A DNA stretch of 64,000 nt from Agromyces sp. SYSU T00194 (GCF_040496035.1 NZ_JBEPJZ010000001.1:2356001-2420000); one strand, 5' to 3'. Positions 51,471 to 61,780 are shown, numbered from the stretch's first letter. The notes: a model not told the origin generated them from the sequence alone. Program-made: numbers and translations.

Positions 51471-52852
51471 GCGGCTCCGTCGGCTCGCGGTGCGGGTCCG
51501 TCCTCGAGCATGCGCGCCCACAGCTCCGGGAACTGCGGCAGGGTCTTGGCGGTCGTGCCGATGTCGTCGACCCGCACGCCGGGCACGCGCAGCCCGACGA
51601 TCGCGCCGGTCGTGGCCATGCGGTGGTCCGCGTACGCGCGCCAGGGGGCCCCGTGCAGCGGGGCCGGCGTGAACCGCAGCCCGTCGTCGAGTTCGGTCAC
51701 GTCGCCGCCGAGCGCCCGGAACTCCGTCGCGAGCGCGGCGATCCGGTCGGTCTCGTGGTGGCGGATGTGCCCGATGCCCGTGAACTCGCTCGGCTCCTCG
51801 GCGAGGGCGGCCAGGGCGGCGAGGTTGGGGACGAGCTCTCCGGCCTCGCCGAGGTCGAGGCGCACCCCGCGGATCGCGTCGCCGCCGGTGACGGTCACCC
51901 GATCGCCGTCGCGGTGCACGCGGGCGCCGAACCGCGGGAGGAGGTCGACGAGCTGCGCTCCGACCTGCGTGGTGTCGTCGGGCCAGCCCGCGATCGTCAC
52001 CGAGCCGCCGGCCGCGACCGCGGCGCAGAGGAACGGGGCGGCGTTGGAGAGGTCGGGTTCGATGTCGACGTCTCGTGCGGCGATCGGACCGGGCCGCACG
52101 ACCCAGGTGCCGGTCTCCGGTCGCGCGACCGGCACGCCGCGTGCGGCCAGCGCCTCGACGGTCATCTCGATGTGCGGCATGCTCGGCAGCCGGTCGCCGG
52201 TGTGGTGCAGCCGCAGCCCGTCGTCGAAGCGCGCCGCGGCGAGCAGGAGTCCCGAGACGAACTGGCTGGAGGCGGACGCGTCGATCGCGAGCTCCCCGCC
52301 GCCGACCCGGCCGGTGCCGTGCACGGTGAACGGCAGCGCCCCGCGCCCGTCGTCGTCGAGGTCGACGCCCAGCCCCCGGAGGCCCTCGATGATGCCGCCC
52401 ATTGGGCGACGGCGGGCGGCCTCGTCGCCGTCGAACGTCGTGGGGCCGAGCGCGAGCGCGGCGACCGGCGGGAGGAAGCGCATGACGGTGCCCGCCAGCC
52501 CGCAGTCGATCGTGGTGGAGCCCAGGAGCTCCTCGGCGGGGGTCACGAGCAGGTCGTCGCCGAAGCCGCCGTCGCCGGGCCGGGTCTCGATGCGGACACC
52601 GAGGGCCCGCAGTCCCTCGACCATGAGGTCGGTGTCGCGCGAGACCAGTGGCGCCCGGAGCAGCCCGGGCCCGTCGGCGAGCGCGGCGAGCACGAGCTCG
52701 CGGTTCGTGAGCGACTTCGAGCCCGGAACCCGGAGCGTGGCCGCGAGCGGGCCCGTCGCGACCGGTGCCGCCCAGGATCCGTCGCCGGCGCGCTGAGGAT
52801 CGTCGTCCCCGTAGGGGTCGAACTCGGGCGCGGAATACCGGGAGATCTGCAT
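51467..52852 (-). CDS. aroA: 3-phosphoshikimate 1-carboxyvinyltransferase (EPSP synthase)
   Basis: 461 aa. [22 protein letters not shown] (52660-52725; S3P and PEP-site Lys/Ser), [32 protein letters not shown] and [20 protein letters not shown] (catalytic loop, Asp/Arg) are all in order. Makes EPSP from shikimate-3-P and PEP in aromatic amino acid synthesis. Longer than the E. coli enzyme by about 30 residues at the N-terminus. A TACCCT -10 on this strand (52861-52866) 8 nt upstream suggests a leaderless message. Confidence 0.96.
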   Translation of the reverse strand: MQISRYSAPEFDPYGDDDPQRAGDGSWAAPVATGPLAATLRVPGSKSLTNRELVLAALADGPGLLRAPLVSRDTDLMVEGLRALGVRIETRPGDGGFGDDLLVTPAEELLGSTTIDCGLAGTVMRFLPPVAALALGPTTFDGDEAARRRPMGGIIEGLRGLGVDLDDDGRGALPFTVHGTGRVGGGELAIDASASSQFVSGLLLAAARFDDGLRLHHTGDRLPSMPHIEMTVEALAARGVPVARPETGTWVVRPGPIAARDVDIEPDLSNAAPFLCAAVAAGGSVTIAGWPDDTTQVGAQLVDLLPRFGARVHRDGDRVTVTGGDAIRGVRLDLGEAGELVPNLAALAALAEEPSEFTGIGHIRHHETDRIAALATEFRALGGDVTELDDGLRFTPAPLHGAPWRAYADHRMATTGAIVGLRVPGVRVDDIGTTAKTLPQFPELWARMLEDGPAPRADGAA

Positions 52853-52860
52853 CGGTTATC

Positions 52861-52866
52861 AGGGTA
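52861..52866 (-). promoter_or_regulatory. -10 box of aroA-rsgA
   Basis: Minus-strand TACCCT, 8 nt before the aroA ATG. Confidence 0.35.
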
Positions 52867-52947
52867 GTCGGTGGCGGAGTCGAGGAAGGGGCGTGCGCGT
52901 GACGGTGCTGGTGGAGCCGCGTTCCGTGGACGTACAGGCGGAGCCCG

Positions 52948-52953
52948 TAGGAT
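52948..52953 (+). promoter_or_regulatory. -10 box of the sigR-like gene
   Basis: TAGGAT ends 8 nt before ATG 52962. I found no GGAAT-N18-GTT motif upstream, the signature expected for SigR/SigH autoregulation. Confidence 0.35.
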
Positions 52954-52961
52954 GGCGCCCG

Positions 52962-53600
52962 ATGGCAGCATCCGACACCTCCGGTGGCGCCCAGGGCGCC
53001 CAGCCGGCCGAGGCGGACCTGGGGGCGCTCTTCGAGGAGCAGGCCCTCCCGTTCCTCGACCAGCTCTACGGCGCAGCCCTGCGCATGACCAAGAACCCCG
53101 CGGACGCGCAGGACCTCGTCCAGGAGACGTTCGCCAAGGCGTATGCGGCGTTCGGCCAGTTCACGCAGGGCACCAACCTCAAGGCGTGGCTGTACCGCAT
53201 CCTCACCAACACCTACATCAACACGTACCGCAAGAAGCAGCGCGAGCCCTTCCAGTCGGCCATCGACGACCTCGAGGACTGGCAGCTGGGCGGGGCGGAG
53301 TCGACGACCGCCCGTTCGAGCCGTTCCGCGGAGGCCGAGGCGATCGACCACCTGCCCGACAGCGCGGTCAAGGACGCGTTGCAGTCGCTGCCGGAGGACT
53401 TCCGGCTGGCGGTCTACTTCGCGGACGTCGAGGGGTTCTCCTACCAGGAGATCGCCGACATGATGCACACACCCATCGGGACCGTGATGAGCCGACTGCA
53501 CCGGGGCAGGCGGATGCTTCGCGAGCTCCTGGCCGACTACGCGGGCGAACGCGGATTCGCCGTGCAGCCGGCGGCACCGCGTACCGGGAGGAAGCGATGA
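52962..53600 (+). CDS. sigR: ECF sigma factor, SigH/SigR type
   Basis: 212 aa. Region 2: [43 protein letters not shown] (53010-53150) and [19 protein letters not shown]; region 4: [27 protein letters not shown] with [15 protein letters not shown]. Closest to SigR of Streptomyces and SigH of mycobacteria, which respond to disulfide stress via a zinc anti-sigma factor encoded next. ATG 52962 chosen. Its stop overlaps the anti-sigma start. Confidence 0.92.
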   Translation: MAASDTSGGAQGAQPAEADLGALFEEQALPFLDQLYGAALRMTKNPADAQDLVQETFAKAYAAFGQFTQGTNLKAWLYRILTNTYINTYRKKQREPFQSAIDDLEDWQLGGAESTTARSSRSAEAEAIDHLPDSAVKDALQSLPEDFRLAVYFADVEGFSYQEIADMMHTPIGTVMSRLHRGRRMLRELLADYAGERGFAVQPAAPRTGRKR

Positions 53601-53860
53601 GCGACTGCGGCTGCGACAAGGCGAAGGCCGAGCTCGAGGAGTACCTGCACGACGAGCTCTGCAAGGAGGATGCCGCCGACATCCGCGAGCACATGGCGCA
53701 CTGCGCCGACTGCTCGAGCGAGCTCCGGGTGGGACAGGTGCTGACGGACGCCGTGAAGCGGGCGTGCCGCGAGCAGGCGCCGGAGCACATCCGCGACCAG
53801 GTGCTGGCGCGCATCCGCGACCTCCAGTCCGGGCACGCCGTGCCCGCCGTGGACGCCTGA
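53597..53860 (+). CDS. rsrA: Zinc-binding anti-sigma factor, RsrA/RshA type
   Basis: 87 aa. ZAS motif H32-x3-C36-x2-C39 (EHMAHCADC) plus early cysteines C4, C6 and C22, the residues that bind zinc and form the redox-sensitive disulfide. Under thiol oxidation it releases its sigma factor. ATG overlaps the upstream TGA. The CGC triplet of Cys4-Gly-Cys6 is an additional pair not in all homologues. Confidence 0.92.
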   Translation: MSDCGCDKAKAELEEYLHDELCKEDAADIREHMAHCADCSSELRVGQVLTDAVKRACREQAPEHIRDQVLARIRDLQSGHAVPAVDA

Positions 53861-53925
53861 ACCCCGAGGTCGCGGCACCGGTTCGGGGCGTTTCGCCCAC
53901 ATGGCGATTCCGCACATCCGAAAAT

Positions 53926-53944
53926 TCGCTAACCTAGTTAGCGA
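53926..53944. promoter_or_regulatory. Palindromic operator candidate abutting the MMPL start codon
   Basis: TCGCTAAC-CTA-GTTAGCGA, perfect 8-bp arms; the last base is the A of the ATG. It includes a likely -10 (TAACCT, 53930-53935) placed 8 nt before ATG, so a bound repressor would close a leaderless promoter. Typical of TetR-type control, but no tetR gene is near. Confidence 0.6.
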
Positions 53945-56217
53945 TGAACGAGCAGACGACCCCCGCACCCCGCTCCCGCACCCGCGTGCCCACCTGGCTG
54001 CGCGTGCTGATCCCGTCGGTGCTCGTGCTGGTGTGGTTCGCCGCGTTCGGCCTGGGCGGCGCCTCGTTCGGCCGCCTCTCCGACGTGTCCACCAACGACC
54101 AGACGCAGTTCCTGCCCGCGAGCGCGGAGGCGACCGAGGTCACCGAACTCCAGTCGGCGTTCCGCGACGACGACGTGATCCCCGCGATCGTCGTCTACGC
54201 GGCCGACGGCGCGCTGAGCGATGCGCAGCTCGCAGCGATCGACGACCAGCGCGACGCGTTCGTCGACGTCGCGGGCGTCGACGCCGAGGGCGCCTCGCCG
54301 GTCATCGTCTCCGACGACGGCGAGGCCGCGCAGGTCGTGGTGCCGGTCGTCTCGGGGGAGGAGGGCACCGAGGCGGTCGCCGAACTGCGCGATCTCCTCG
54401 CCGATGAGCCGATCGACGGCGTGACCGTCGCGGTCACGGGGCCCGCCGGCTTCACCGCCGACCTGTCCGGCGCCTTCGCCGGCATCGACGGCCTGCTCAT
54501 CGCCGTCGCGTTCGCCGCGGTGTTCGTGATCCTGATCATCGTCTACCGGTCGCCCCTGCTGCCGCTCATCGTGCTGTTCACGAGCCTCACCGCACTCTGC
54601 ACGTCGGTCCTGGTCGTGGTCTCGCTCGCGGCCGCCGACATCCTGCTGCTCACCGGGCAGACGCAGGGAATCCTGTTCATCCTCGTCATCGGCGCCGCGA
54701 CCGACTACGCGCTGCTGTACATCGCCAGGTACCGCGAGACGCTCGCGACCGAGCCGACGAAGTGGGCCGCCACCTGGGCGGCGCTGCGCGGATCGTGGGA
54801 GCCGATCGTCGCCTCCGGCGGCACCGTGATCGCGGGCCTGCTGATCCTGCTCGTCAGCGAGCTGAACTCCAACAAGTCGCTCGGTCCGGTCGCGGCGATC
54901 GGCATCGTCTGCGCGCTGCTCGCGGCCCTCACGCTCCTGCCTGCGCTGCTGCTCTGGGCGGGACGGGTGGCGTTCTGGCCGCGCCGCCCGCGCGCGGTCT
55001 CCGACGACCCCGACCAGATCGGCAGCGGTGCGACGGGATTCTGGGGCTCGGTGAGCCGCCTCGTGTCGCGCCGGCCGCGCTGGGTGTGGATCGTGTCGAC
55101 CGTGCTGCTCGGCGTCATGTCCCTCGGCCTGCTGCAGCTCGAGGCCGACGGCGTGCCGTCGAGCGAGTTCGTGCTGGGCGAGTCGCAGGCGCGCGACGGC
55201 CAGGAACTGCTCGGCGAGCACTTCCCGGCCGGTTCCGGCACGCCCGCGGTCATCATCGGTCCGGAGGGCGACCTGCAGGCGATGGCCGAGGTCGCACTCG
55301 CCGTCGACGGCGTCGACTCGGTCGCCGTGCTCGCCGCCGACTCGCCGTCGGGTCAGGCGCCCGTGACCGAGGACGGCATCCAGCCGCTCGGCCCTCCCGG
55401 CACGCCCGTCCCGGAGCCCGACGTGGTGGACGGCGAGGTGCTGCTGCAGGCGACGCTCACCGATCCGGCCGACTCGCTCGCCGCGGAGGCCACGGTCGCC
55501 GAGCTGCGCGACGCGCTCGACGCGGTGTCGACCGACGCGCTCGTCGGGGGGACGACGGCCACCGCCCTCGACACCAACGAGGCGGCGATCGCCGACCGCA
55601 CGCTCATCATCCCGCTCGTGCTCGGCGCCATCCTCGTGATCCTGATGCTGCTGCTGCGGTCGATCCTCGCGCCGGTGCTGCTGATCGCGAGCGTCGTGCT
55701 CTCGTTCGGTGCCGCCCTCGGGGTCTCGGCGGTGGTCTTCGACACCGTGTTCGGCTGGGACGGCGCCGACCCGTCCGTGCCGCTCTTCGGCTTCGTCTTC
55801 CTGGTCGCACTGGGCGTCGACTACAACATCTTCCTCATGACCCGGGTGCGGGAGGAGTCGGTCGTGCACGGCACCCAGCCGGGGATCCTGCGCGGCCTCG
55901 TGCTCACCGCCGGCGTCATCACGTCGGCCGGTCTGGTGCTCGCCGCGACGTTCGCCGCGCTCGGCGTCATCCCCATCCTGTTCCTCGCCCAGATCGCGTT
56001 CATCGTCGCCTTCGGCGTGCTGCTGGACACGTTCCTGGTGCGCACGCTCCTGGTGCCGGCCCTCGCCTACGACATCGGCCCGGCCATCTGGTGGCCGTCG
56101 CGCCTGGGCCGCGCCCACGACGGGCGGCACGTCGGCGGGCACGATGCGGCGGATGCCGCGAGCATCGAGGCACCCGGGGTCGAGCCCGCGACCGCCGAGG
56201 CGCCCGCCGCGCGCTGA
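53944..56217 (+). CDS. MMPL/RND-family transporter
   Basis: 757 aa with twelve membrane segments in two sets, each preceded by a large extracytoplasmic domain. IDGLLIAVAFAAVFVILIIVYRSPLLPL and GAATDYALLYIARYRE in the first half; FLVALGVDYNIFLMTRVREE in the second (each carries the membrane Asp-Tyr pair used in proton coupling). MMPL proteins export lipids, siderophores or drugs using proton motive force. The tail after 725 is soluble. No partner gene nearby. Leaderless start under a palindrome. Confidence 0.92.
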   Translation: MNEQTTPAPRSRTRVPTWLRVLIPSVLVLVWFAAFGLGGASFGRLSDVSTNDQTQFLPASAEATEVTELQSAFRDDDVIPAIVVYAADGALSDAQLAAIDDQRDAFVDVAGVDAEGASPVIVSDDGEAAQVVVPVVSGEEGTEAVAELRDLLADEPIDGVTVAVTGPAGFTADLSGAFAGIDGLLIAVAFAAVFVILIIVYRSPLLPLIVLFTSLTALCTSVLVVVSLAAADILLLTGQTQGILFILVIGAATDYALLYIARYRETLATEPTKWAATWAALRGSWEPIVASGGTVIAGLLILLVSELNSNKSLGPVAAIGIVCALLAALTLLPALLLWAGRVAFWPRRPRAVSDDPDQIGSGATGFWGSVSRLVSRRPRWVWIVSTVLLGVMSLGLLQLEADGVPSSEFVLGESQARDGQELLGEHFPAGSGTPAVIIGPEGDLQAMAEVALAVDGVDSVAVLAADSPSGQAPVTEDGIQPLGPPGTPVPEPDVVDGEVLLQATLTDPADSLAAEATVAELRDALDAVSTDALVGGTTATALDTNEAAIADRTLIIPLVLGAILVILMLLLRSILAPVLLIASVVLSFGAALGVSAVVFDTVFGWDGADPSVPLFGFVFLVALGVDYNIFLMTRVREESVVHGTQPGILRGLVLTAGVITSAGLVLAATFAALGVIPILFLAQIAFIVAFGVLLDTFLVRTLLVPALAYDIGPAIWWPSRLGRAHDGRHVGGHDAADAASIEAPGVEPATAEAPAAR

Positions 56218-56248
56218 GCGTCGGCGCCTCGCGCCGGCACGCAGACGA

Positions 56249-56283
56249 CGAGCCGGTCCGACCCACGGGGTCGGACCGGCTCG
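56249..56283. terminator. Strong hairpin between convergent MMPL and kgd genes
   Basis: 16-bp stem CGAGCCGGTCCGACCC / GGGTCGGACCGGCTCG with loop ACG. Lies between the two stop codons and should end both transcripts. Confidence 0.75.
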
Positions 56284-56307
56284 CTGCGTCGTGCGGGGTC
56301 GGGGTCG

Positions 56308-59300
56308 CTACAGCGACAGCGCGCGCGACACCAGGTCGGTCTGCTCCTGGGCGTGCACCTTCGCCGATCCGGTGGCGGGGGAGGCCGAGGCGGCGCGGGA
56401 GACGACCGTGACCGGGCGGTCCCAGATCTTGCCGGTCTCGATCGCGAAGAACGGCCAGGCGCCCTGGTTCTCCGGCTCGTCCTGCGCCCAGACCAGCTCG
56501 GCGTTCGGGTAGGAGGCGGCGACCTCGGCGAGGCGCTCGGCGGGCAGCGGGTAGTACTGCTCGAGGCGCACCAGCGCTACCTCGGGGTTCGGGTGCTTGG
56601 CGAGCTCGGCGGCGAGGTCGTAGTACAGCTTGCCCGCCATGAACACCACGCGGCGCACCGCGGCGCGGTCGGTGACGGTCGCGTCGTCGATCACCGGCTC
56701 GAACCGGCCGCTCGTGAAGTCGGCCACCTCGCTGGTCGCACCGCGCAGTCGCAGCATCGCCTTCGGCGTGAACACGACGAGGGGGCGCCGCGGACGCTGG
56801 TACGCCTGACGGCGCAGCAGGTGGAAGTACGACGCCGGCGTCGACGGGCGCGCGACGGTCATGTTGTCCTCGGCGCACAGCTGCAGGTACCGCTCGATGC
56901 GGGCCGACGAATGGTCGGGCCCCTGACCCTCGTAGCCGTGCGGCAGCAGCAGCACGACGCTCGAGCGCTGGCCCCACTTCTGCTCGGCCGAGGAGATGAA
57001 CTCGTCGATCACGGTCTGGGCGCCGTTGGCGAAGTCGCCGAACTGGGCCTCCCAGAGCACGAGGGCGTCCTTGCGCTCCACCGAGTAGCCGTACTCGAAC
57101 GCCATGGCGGCGTACTCGGAGAGCAGCGAGTCGTAGATCCAGAACCGGGCCTGGTTGTCGCTGAGGTTCAGCAGCGGCAGCCACTCCTGGCCGTTCACCC
57201 GGTCGTGGAACACCGAGTGGCGCTGCACGAACGTGCCGCGTCGGGCGTCCTGGCCGGCGAACCGCACCGGGGTGCCCTCCACGAGCAGCGTTCCGAGGGC
57301 GAGCAGCTCGCCGAAGGCCCAGTCGACCTTGCCGTTGCGACTCATGTCGAGCCGCTTCTGCAGGAGCTGCTGGAGCTTCGGGTGCACCGTGAAGCCCTCG
57401 GGGCGGTTGTTGAAGGCGTCGCCGATCATGTGCACGACCTGCTCGGAGACCCCCGTGGTCTCGAGCTCGCCCGTGGGCGGCGCCTCGGTCGTCGCCGGAG
57501 CCGCGGTGGCGGGCTCGATGTCGGCGCCGCCGGGGCGCGAGGAGGCGGTCTGCGCGGCGTGCGTCTCCTGGAAGGCCCGCTCGAGGCGGTCCTGGAAGTC
57601 GCGGTGCGCCGCCTGGTACTCCTCCTCGGTGATGTCGCCGCGTCCGACGAGCGCCTCGGTGTAGAGCTTGCGGACGGAGCGCTTCGCCTCGATGAGGTTG
57701 TACATGAGCGGCTGCGTCATCGACGGGTCGTCGCCCTCGTTGTGGCCGCGACGGCGATAGCAGACGAGGTCGATCACGACGTCGCGGTGGAACTGCTGGC
57801 GATACTCGAAGGCGAGCTCGGCGACGCGCACGACGGCCTCGGGGTCGTCGCCGTTGACGTGGAAGATCGGCGCCTGGATGGTCTTGGCGACGTCGGTCGA
57901 GTAGATCGACGAGCGCGCGTCGCCCGGCACGGTGGTGAAGCCGACCTGGTTGTTCGCGACGACGTGGACGGTGCCGCCCGTGCGGTACCCCCGCAGCTGC
58001 GACATCTGCAGCGTCTCGAAGACGACGCCCTGGCCCGCCATGGCCGCGTCGCCGTGCACCAGGATCGGCAGGGTGCCGTAGCTGCCCGCGGGCTTGCGGT
58101 CCTGCTTGGCGCGGGTGATGCCCTCGAGCACGCCGTTGACCGCCTCCAGGTGCGAGGGGTTGGCGGCGAGGTACACGGGCACCTCCTCGCCGTTGTCGGC
58201 CGTGAAGACGCCCTCGGTGCCGAGGTGGTACTTCACGTCGCCGGAGCCGGAGATGGTGCGCGGGTCGGGGGTGCCCTCGAACTCGCGGAAGATCTGCCCG
58301 TACGTCTTGCCGGCGATGTTCGTGAGCACGTTGAGGCGGCCGCGGTGGGCCATGCCGATCGTGACCTCGTCGAGCCCCTGCTTGGCGGCGCCCTGCAGGA
58401 TCTCGTCGAGGAGGGCGATCATCGACTCGCCGCCCTCGAGGCTGAACCGCTTCTGGCCGACGTACTTGGTCTGCAGGAAGGTCTCGAACGCCTCGGCCTC
58501 GTTGAGCTTGCCGAGGATGCGCATCTGCTCGTCGTGGGTGGGCTTCTCGTACTTGCGCTCGACCTTGCCCTGGATCCACTTGCGCTGCTCGGGGTCCTGG
58601 ATGTGCATGTACTCGATGCCGATCGTGCGGCAGTACGAGTCGCGGAGCACGCCGAGGATGTCGCGCAGCAGCGACGTGCGCGACTCGCCGAACTCGCCCG
58701 TGACGAACTCGCGGTCGAGGTCCCAGAAGGTCAGGCCGTGGCTGGCGATGTCGAGGTCGGGGTGCGAGCGCTGCACGTACTCGAGCGGGTCGATGTCGGC
58801 CATCATGTGGCCGCGGACGCGGAACGAGTTGATGAGCTCCTGCACGCGCGCGGTCTTGTCGATCGCGCTGGCGATGTCGACCGAGATGTCGGGCGCCCAG
58901 TGGATCGGGTCGTACGGCAGGCGGAGCGCGGCGAAGATGTCCTCGTAGAACCGGCGCTGGCCGATGAGCAGCTCGTGCACGGTCTTCAGGAACTCGCCGG
59001 AGCCCGCGCCCTGGATGACGCGGTGGTCGTAGGTCGAGGTCAGCGTGATCGTCTTGCCGATCGCGAGGTTCGCGAGCGTGCGGTCGCTGGAGCCCTGGAA
59101 CTCGGCGGGGTACTCGAGCGCGCCGGCGCCGATGATGCAGCCCTGGCCCTTCATGAGGCGCGGCACGGAGTGCACGGTGCCGATGCCGCCGGGGTTCGTC
59201 AGCGAGATCGTCGCGCCCTTGAAGTCGTCGGCGGTGAGCTTGTTCTTGCGGGCGCGCTGCACCAGGTCTTCGTAGGCGGCGAGGTACTCGTTGAACGTCA

Positions 59301-60069
59301 TGGTCTCGGCGCGCTTGATCGCGGGCACGAGCAGGGCACGGGTGCCGTCGGGCTTCGGGATGTCGATCGCGATGCCGAGGCCGATGTGGGCGGGCTTGAC
59401 GAGGCTGGGCTTGCCGTCGCGCTCGTCGTAGAAGACGTTCTGGCTCGGGAACTCCTTGAGCGCCTGGATCAGCGCCCACCCGATGAGGTGCGTGAACGAC
59501 ACCTTGCCGCCGCGGGCGCGGCGGAGGTGGTTGTTGATGACGATGCGGTTGTCGATCATCAGCTTCGCCGGGACGGTGCGCACGCTCGTCGCGGTCGGCA
59601 CCGTGAGGCTCTGGTCCATGTTGGCCGCGAGGGTCTTCGGGAGGCCGCGGAGCGGGACGACCTCGTCGACCTTCTCGGTCTCGCCCTCGACGACCGTCTG
59701 CGGGCTGGTGACGGGCACGTCGGCGGGCACCGGCTCGGGGCGCGGCGCCCGGGCGGTCGTGCGGGCCTGCGGCTGCGCGCCGATCACCGGGGTGGGCGCG
59801 GTGACGGGGTGCGAGGCGGGAGCGGGCTGCGCCGGTGCGGCCGAGGCGGGCGGGGCGGCCTTCGCGGCCGTCGCCTGGTCGGGCGTCGAGACGGTGGCGG
59901 GAGCCTCCGCGGAGGCGGGGCGGTAGTTCTCGAGGATCGGCCACCAGGTCTTGTCGACCGAGTCGCGGTCCGCCCGGAACTGCTCGTAGAGCTCGTCCAC
60001 GAGCCATTCGTTCGCGCCGAACTCGTTCGACGTGGCCTGGTCGGAACCACCGGTCAACTGCTTGGACAC
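56308..60069 (-). CDS. kgd: Multifunctional 2-oxoglutarate dehydrogenase / decarboxylase (Kgd, OdhA)
   Basis: 1253 aa fusion found in actinobacteria. Residues 1-40 are the short E1 N-segment (NEFGANEWLVDELYEQF); an Ala/Pro linker follows; about 125-360 form an E2o-type acyltransferase core ending TYDHRVIQGAGSGEFLKTVH (catalytic His); from about 370 comes the ThDP-dependent E1o with HRGRLNVLTNIAGK, VAATS-like HGDAAMAGQGVVFETLQMS and RRRGHNEGDDPSMTQP. Converts 2-oxoglutarate to succinyl-CoA in the TCA cycle. GTG 60069 chosen (MSKQLTGG; GAAGAAG upstream); an in-frame GTG at 60084 is possible. No lipoyl domain is present, as usual for this family. Confidence 0.95.
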   Translation of the reverse strand: MSKQLTGGSDQATSNEFGANEWLVDELYEQFRADRDSVDKTWWPILENYRPASAEAPATVSTPDQATAAKAAPPASAAPAQPAPASHPVTAPTPVIGAQPQARTTARAPRPEPVPADVPVTSPQTVVEGETEKVDEVVPLRGLPKTLAANMDQSLTVPTATSVRTVPAKLMIDNRIVINNHLRRARGGKVSFTHLIGWALIQALKEFPSQNVFYDERDGKPSLVKPAHIGLGIAIDIPKPDGTRALLVPAIKRAETMTFNEYLAAYEDLVQRARKNKLTADDFKGATISLTNPGGIGTVHSVPRLMKGQGCIIGAGALEYPAEFQGSSDRTLANLAIGKTITLTSTYDHRVIQGAGSGEFLKTVHELLIGQRRFYEDIFAALRLPYDPIHWAPDISVDIASAIDKTARVQELINSFRVRGHMMADIDPLEYVQRSHPDLDIASHGLTFWDLDREFVTGEFGESRTSLLRDILGVLRDSYCRTIGIEYMHIQDPEQRKWIQGKVERKYEKPTHDEQMRILGKLNEAEAFETFLQTKYVGQKRFSLEGGESMIALLDEILQGAAKQGLDEVTIGMAHRGRLNVLTNIAGKTYGQIFREFEGTPDPRTISGSGDVKYHLGTEGVFTADNGEEVPVYLAANPSHLEAVNGVLEGITRAKQDRKPAGSYGTLPILVHGDAAMAGQGVVFETLQMSQLRGYRTGGTVHVVANNQVGFTTVPGDARSSIYSTDVAKTIQAPIFHVNGDDPEAVVRVAELAFEYRQQFHRDVVIDLVCYRRRGHNEGDDPSMTQPLMYNLIEAKRSVRKLYTEALVGRGDITEEEYQAAHRDFQDRLERAFQETHAAQTASSRPGGADIEPATAAPATTEAPPTGELETTGVSEQVVHMIGDAFNNRPEGFTVHPKLQQLLQKRLDMSRNGKVDWAFGELLALGTLLVEGTPVRFAGQDARRGTFVQRHSVFHDRVNGQEWLPLLNLSDNQARFWIYDSLLSEYAAMAFEYGYSVERKDALVLWEAQFGDFANGAQTVIDEFISSAEQKWGQRSSVVLLLPHGYEGQGPDHSSARIERYLQLCAEDNMTVARPSTPASYFHLLRRQAYQRPRRPLVVFTPKAMLRLRGATSEVADFTSGRFEPVIDDATVTDRAAVRRVVFMAGKLYYDLAAELAKHPNPEVALVRLEQYYPLPAERLAEVAASYPNAELVWAQDEPENQGAWPFFAIETGKIWDRPVTVVSRAASASPATGSAKVHAQEQTDLVSRALSL

Positions 60070-60247
60070 AGCTTCTTCGCCCACTCTCTTCGCTGCTGCT
60101 GGGGGGAGCACTCCCTGGAGTGCCGGATCGAGACGGGCGTCGCGCACGCGTGCAGGCGCGGAACCCCGCCGCGACAAGCCTAAACCCGTTCCCCGGGAGC
60201 GGGCTGCATCCGCGGTGGGAACCTGAGGATGCAGCATCCGCAGGGAC

Positions 60248-60253
60248 TAGCGT
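60248..60253 (+). promoter_or_regulatory. -10 box of guaB1
   Basis: TAGCGT ends 7 nt before ATG 60261; leaderless-type arrangement. Confidence 0.4.
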
Positions 60254-60260
60254 TGCGGGC

Positions 60261-61700
60261 ATGGAGTTCTACCGCACGGCGCCGAGCCACGACCTGACCT
60301 ACTCGGACGTCTTCCTCGTGCCCAGCCGGTCGGACGTGGCCAGCCGGCTGGACGTCTCGCTCGCGCCCGAGGACGGCACCGGCGCCACGCTGCCGATCGT
60401 CTCGGCCAACATGAACTCGGTCACCGGGCCGCGCCTCGCCGCGACCCTGGCCCGTCGCGGCGGGCTCGGCGTGCTGCCGCAGGACATGCACCTGCAGGAC
60501 CTCGACGAGGCGATCCGCTGGGTCAAGGACCAGTCGCCGCGCTTCGACACGCCGTACTCGTTCGACGCCGACGCCACGGTCGCCGACGCGCTCGAGGTGG
60601 TCGCCCCGGTCGACGGCCACGGGGTCGTGCTGCACGACGACGCGGGCGCCTACGCCGGATGCATCCCCGCCACGCGCCTCGCCTCCGCGCTGCACGACGC
60701 GCGCCTCGGCGACCTGGTGCACGGCGCGCTCCCGGCGCTGGACGCGGAGGACGTCGAGTCGCCGCGCGCGGCGTTCGACCTCATGGCCGGCGCCGACCTC
60801 GAGTTCGCCCCCGTCATGCGGCACGGAGCCGTCGTCGGCACGCTCAGCCGGCGCAGCGCGCTGCGCGGCACCATCTACTCGCCGACGCTCGACGCGCAGG
60901 GGCGCCTGAAGGTCGCGGCCGCGATCGGCATCAACGGCGACGTGGCCGGCAAGGCCCGCGCGCTGGTCGCCGCCGGCGTCGACGTGCTCGTGGTCGACAC
61001 GGCGCACGGGCACCAGGAGGGGATGGTCCGCGCCATCCGCACCGTGCGCGAGGCGGGCATCGACGTGACGCTCGCGGCGGGCAACGTCGTCACGGAGACG
61101 GCGGTCGCGGACCTCGTCGGCGCGGGCGCCGACATCGTGAAGGTCGGCGTCGGACCCGGCGCGATGTGCACGACGCGCATGATGACGGCCGTCGGTCGGC
61201 CCCAGTTCTCCGCGGTGCTCGAGACCGCGGCCGCGGCCGCGGCCGCCGGCGCGCGGGTGTGGGCCGACGGCGGGGTGCGCTACCCGCGCGACGTCGCGCT
61301 CGCGCTCGCCGCGGGCGCCGCCTCGGTGATGATCGGCTCCTGGTTCGCGGGCACGCTGGAGGCGCCCGGGCGGCTCCGCACCGACGCGTCCGGCGGCTGG
61401 TACAAGGAGAGCTGGGGCATGGCCTCGACCAAGGCCGTGCGCGAGCGCTTCGACCGGCTCTCGCCGTACGAGCTCGCCCGCAAGGAGCTGTTCGCGGAGG
61501 GCATCTCGTCGTCGCGCATCTCGCTCGACCCGCTGCGCCCGTCGATCGAGGACCTGCTCGACATGATCACCACGGGCGTGCGCAGCTCGTTCACCTACGC
61601 GGGCGCGCACACCGTGCCGGAGTTCCACGAGCGGGCGCTCGTGGGCATCCAGTCGGCGGCGGGCTACGAGGAGGGCAAGGCGCTGCCGGTCAGCTGGTAG
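60261..61700 (+). CDS. guaB1: GuaB1-family IMPDH/GMP reductase
   Basis: 479 aa. TIM-barrel with LPIVSANMNSVTGPRLAATLARRGG, AAIGINGDVAGKARALVAAGVDVLVVDTAHGH (60920-61015) and the catalytic loop GVGPGAMCTTRMMTAVGRPQ carrying the active Cys; inserted CBS-like segment at about 90-200 is weak. The GuaB1 clade of actinobacteria was shown to act as GMP reductase rather than IMP dehydrogenase in mycobacteria. It would recycle GMP to IMP. Divergent from kgd. Confidence 0.9.
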   Translation: MEFYRTAPSHDLTYSDVFLVPSRSDVASRLDVSLAPEDGTGATLPIVSANMNSVTGPRLAATLARRGGLGVLPQDMHLQDLDEAIRWVKDQSPRFDTPYSFDADATVADALEVVAPVDGHGVVLHDDAGAYAGCIPATRLASALHDARLGDLVHGALPALDAEDVESPRAAFDLMAGADLEFAPVMRHGAVVGTLSRRSALRGTIYSPTLDAQGRLKVAAAIGINGDVAGKARALVAAGVDVLVVDTAHGHQEGMVRAIRTVREAGIDVTLAAGNVVTETAVADLVGAGADIVKVGVGPGAMCTTRMMTAVGRPQFSAVLETAAAAAAAGARVWADGGVRYPRDVALALAAGAASVMIGSWFAGTLEAPGRLRTDASGGWYKESWGMASTKAVRERFDRLSPYELARKELFAEGISSSRISLDPLRPSIEDLLDMITTGVRSSFTYAGAHTVPEFHERALVGIQSAAGYEEGKALPVSW

Positions 61701-61780
61701 CGCCGGCGGGCGGATGCCGCGAGCCGGCGCCGCACGTTGCCATCGTGTGACGTCCCGGGGCATCCACGGCGCCGCGCGGT

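Noticed and set aside
52861..52961. SigR-type GGAAT-N18-GTT promoter before sigR
   Set aside because: No such pair is visible; only a -10-like TAGGAT is present.
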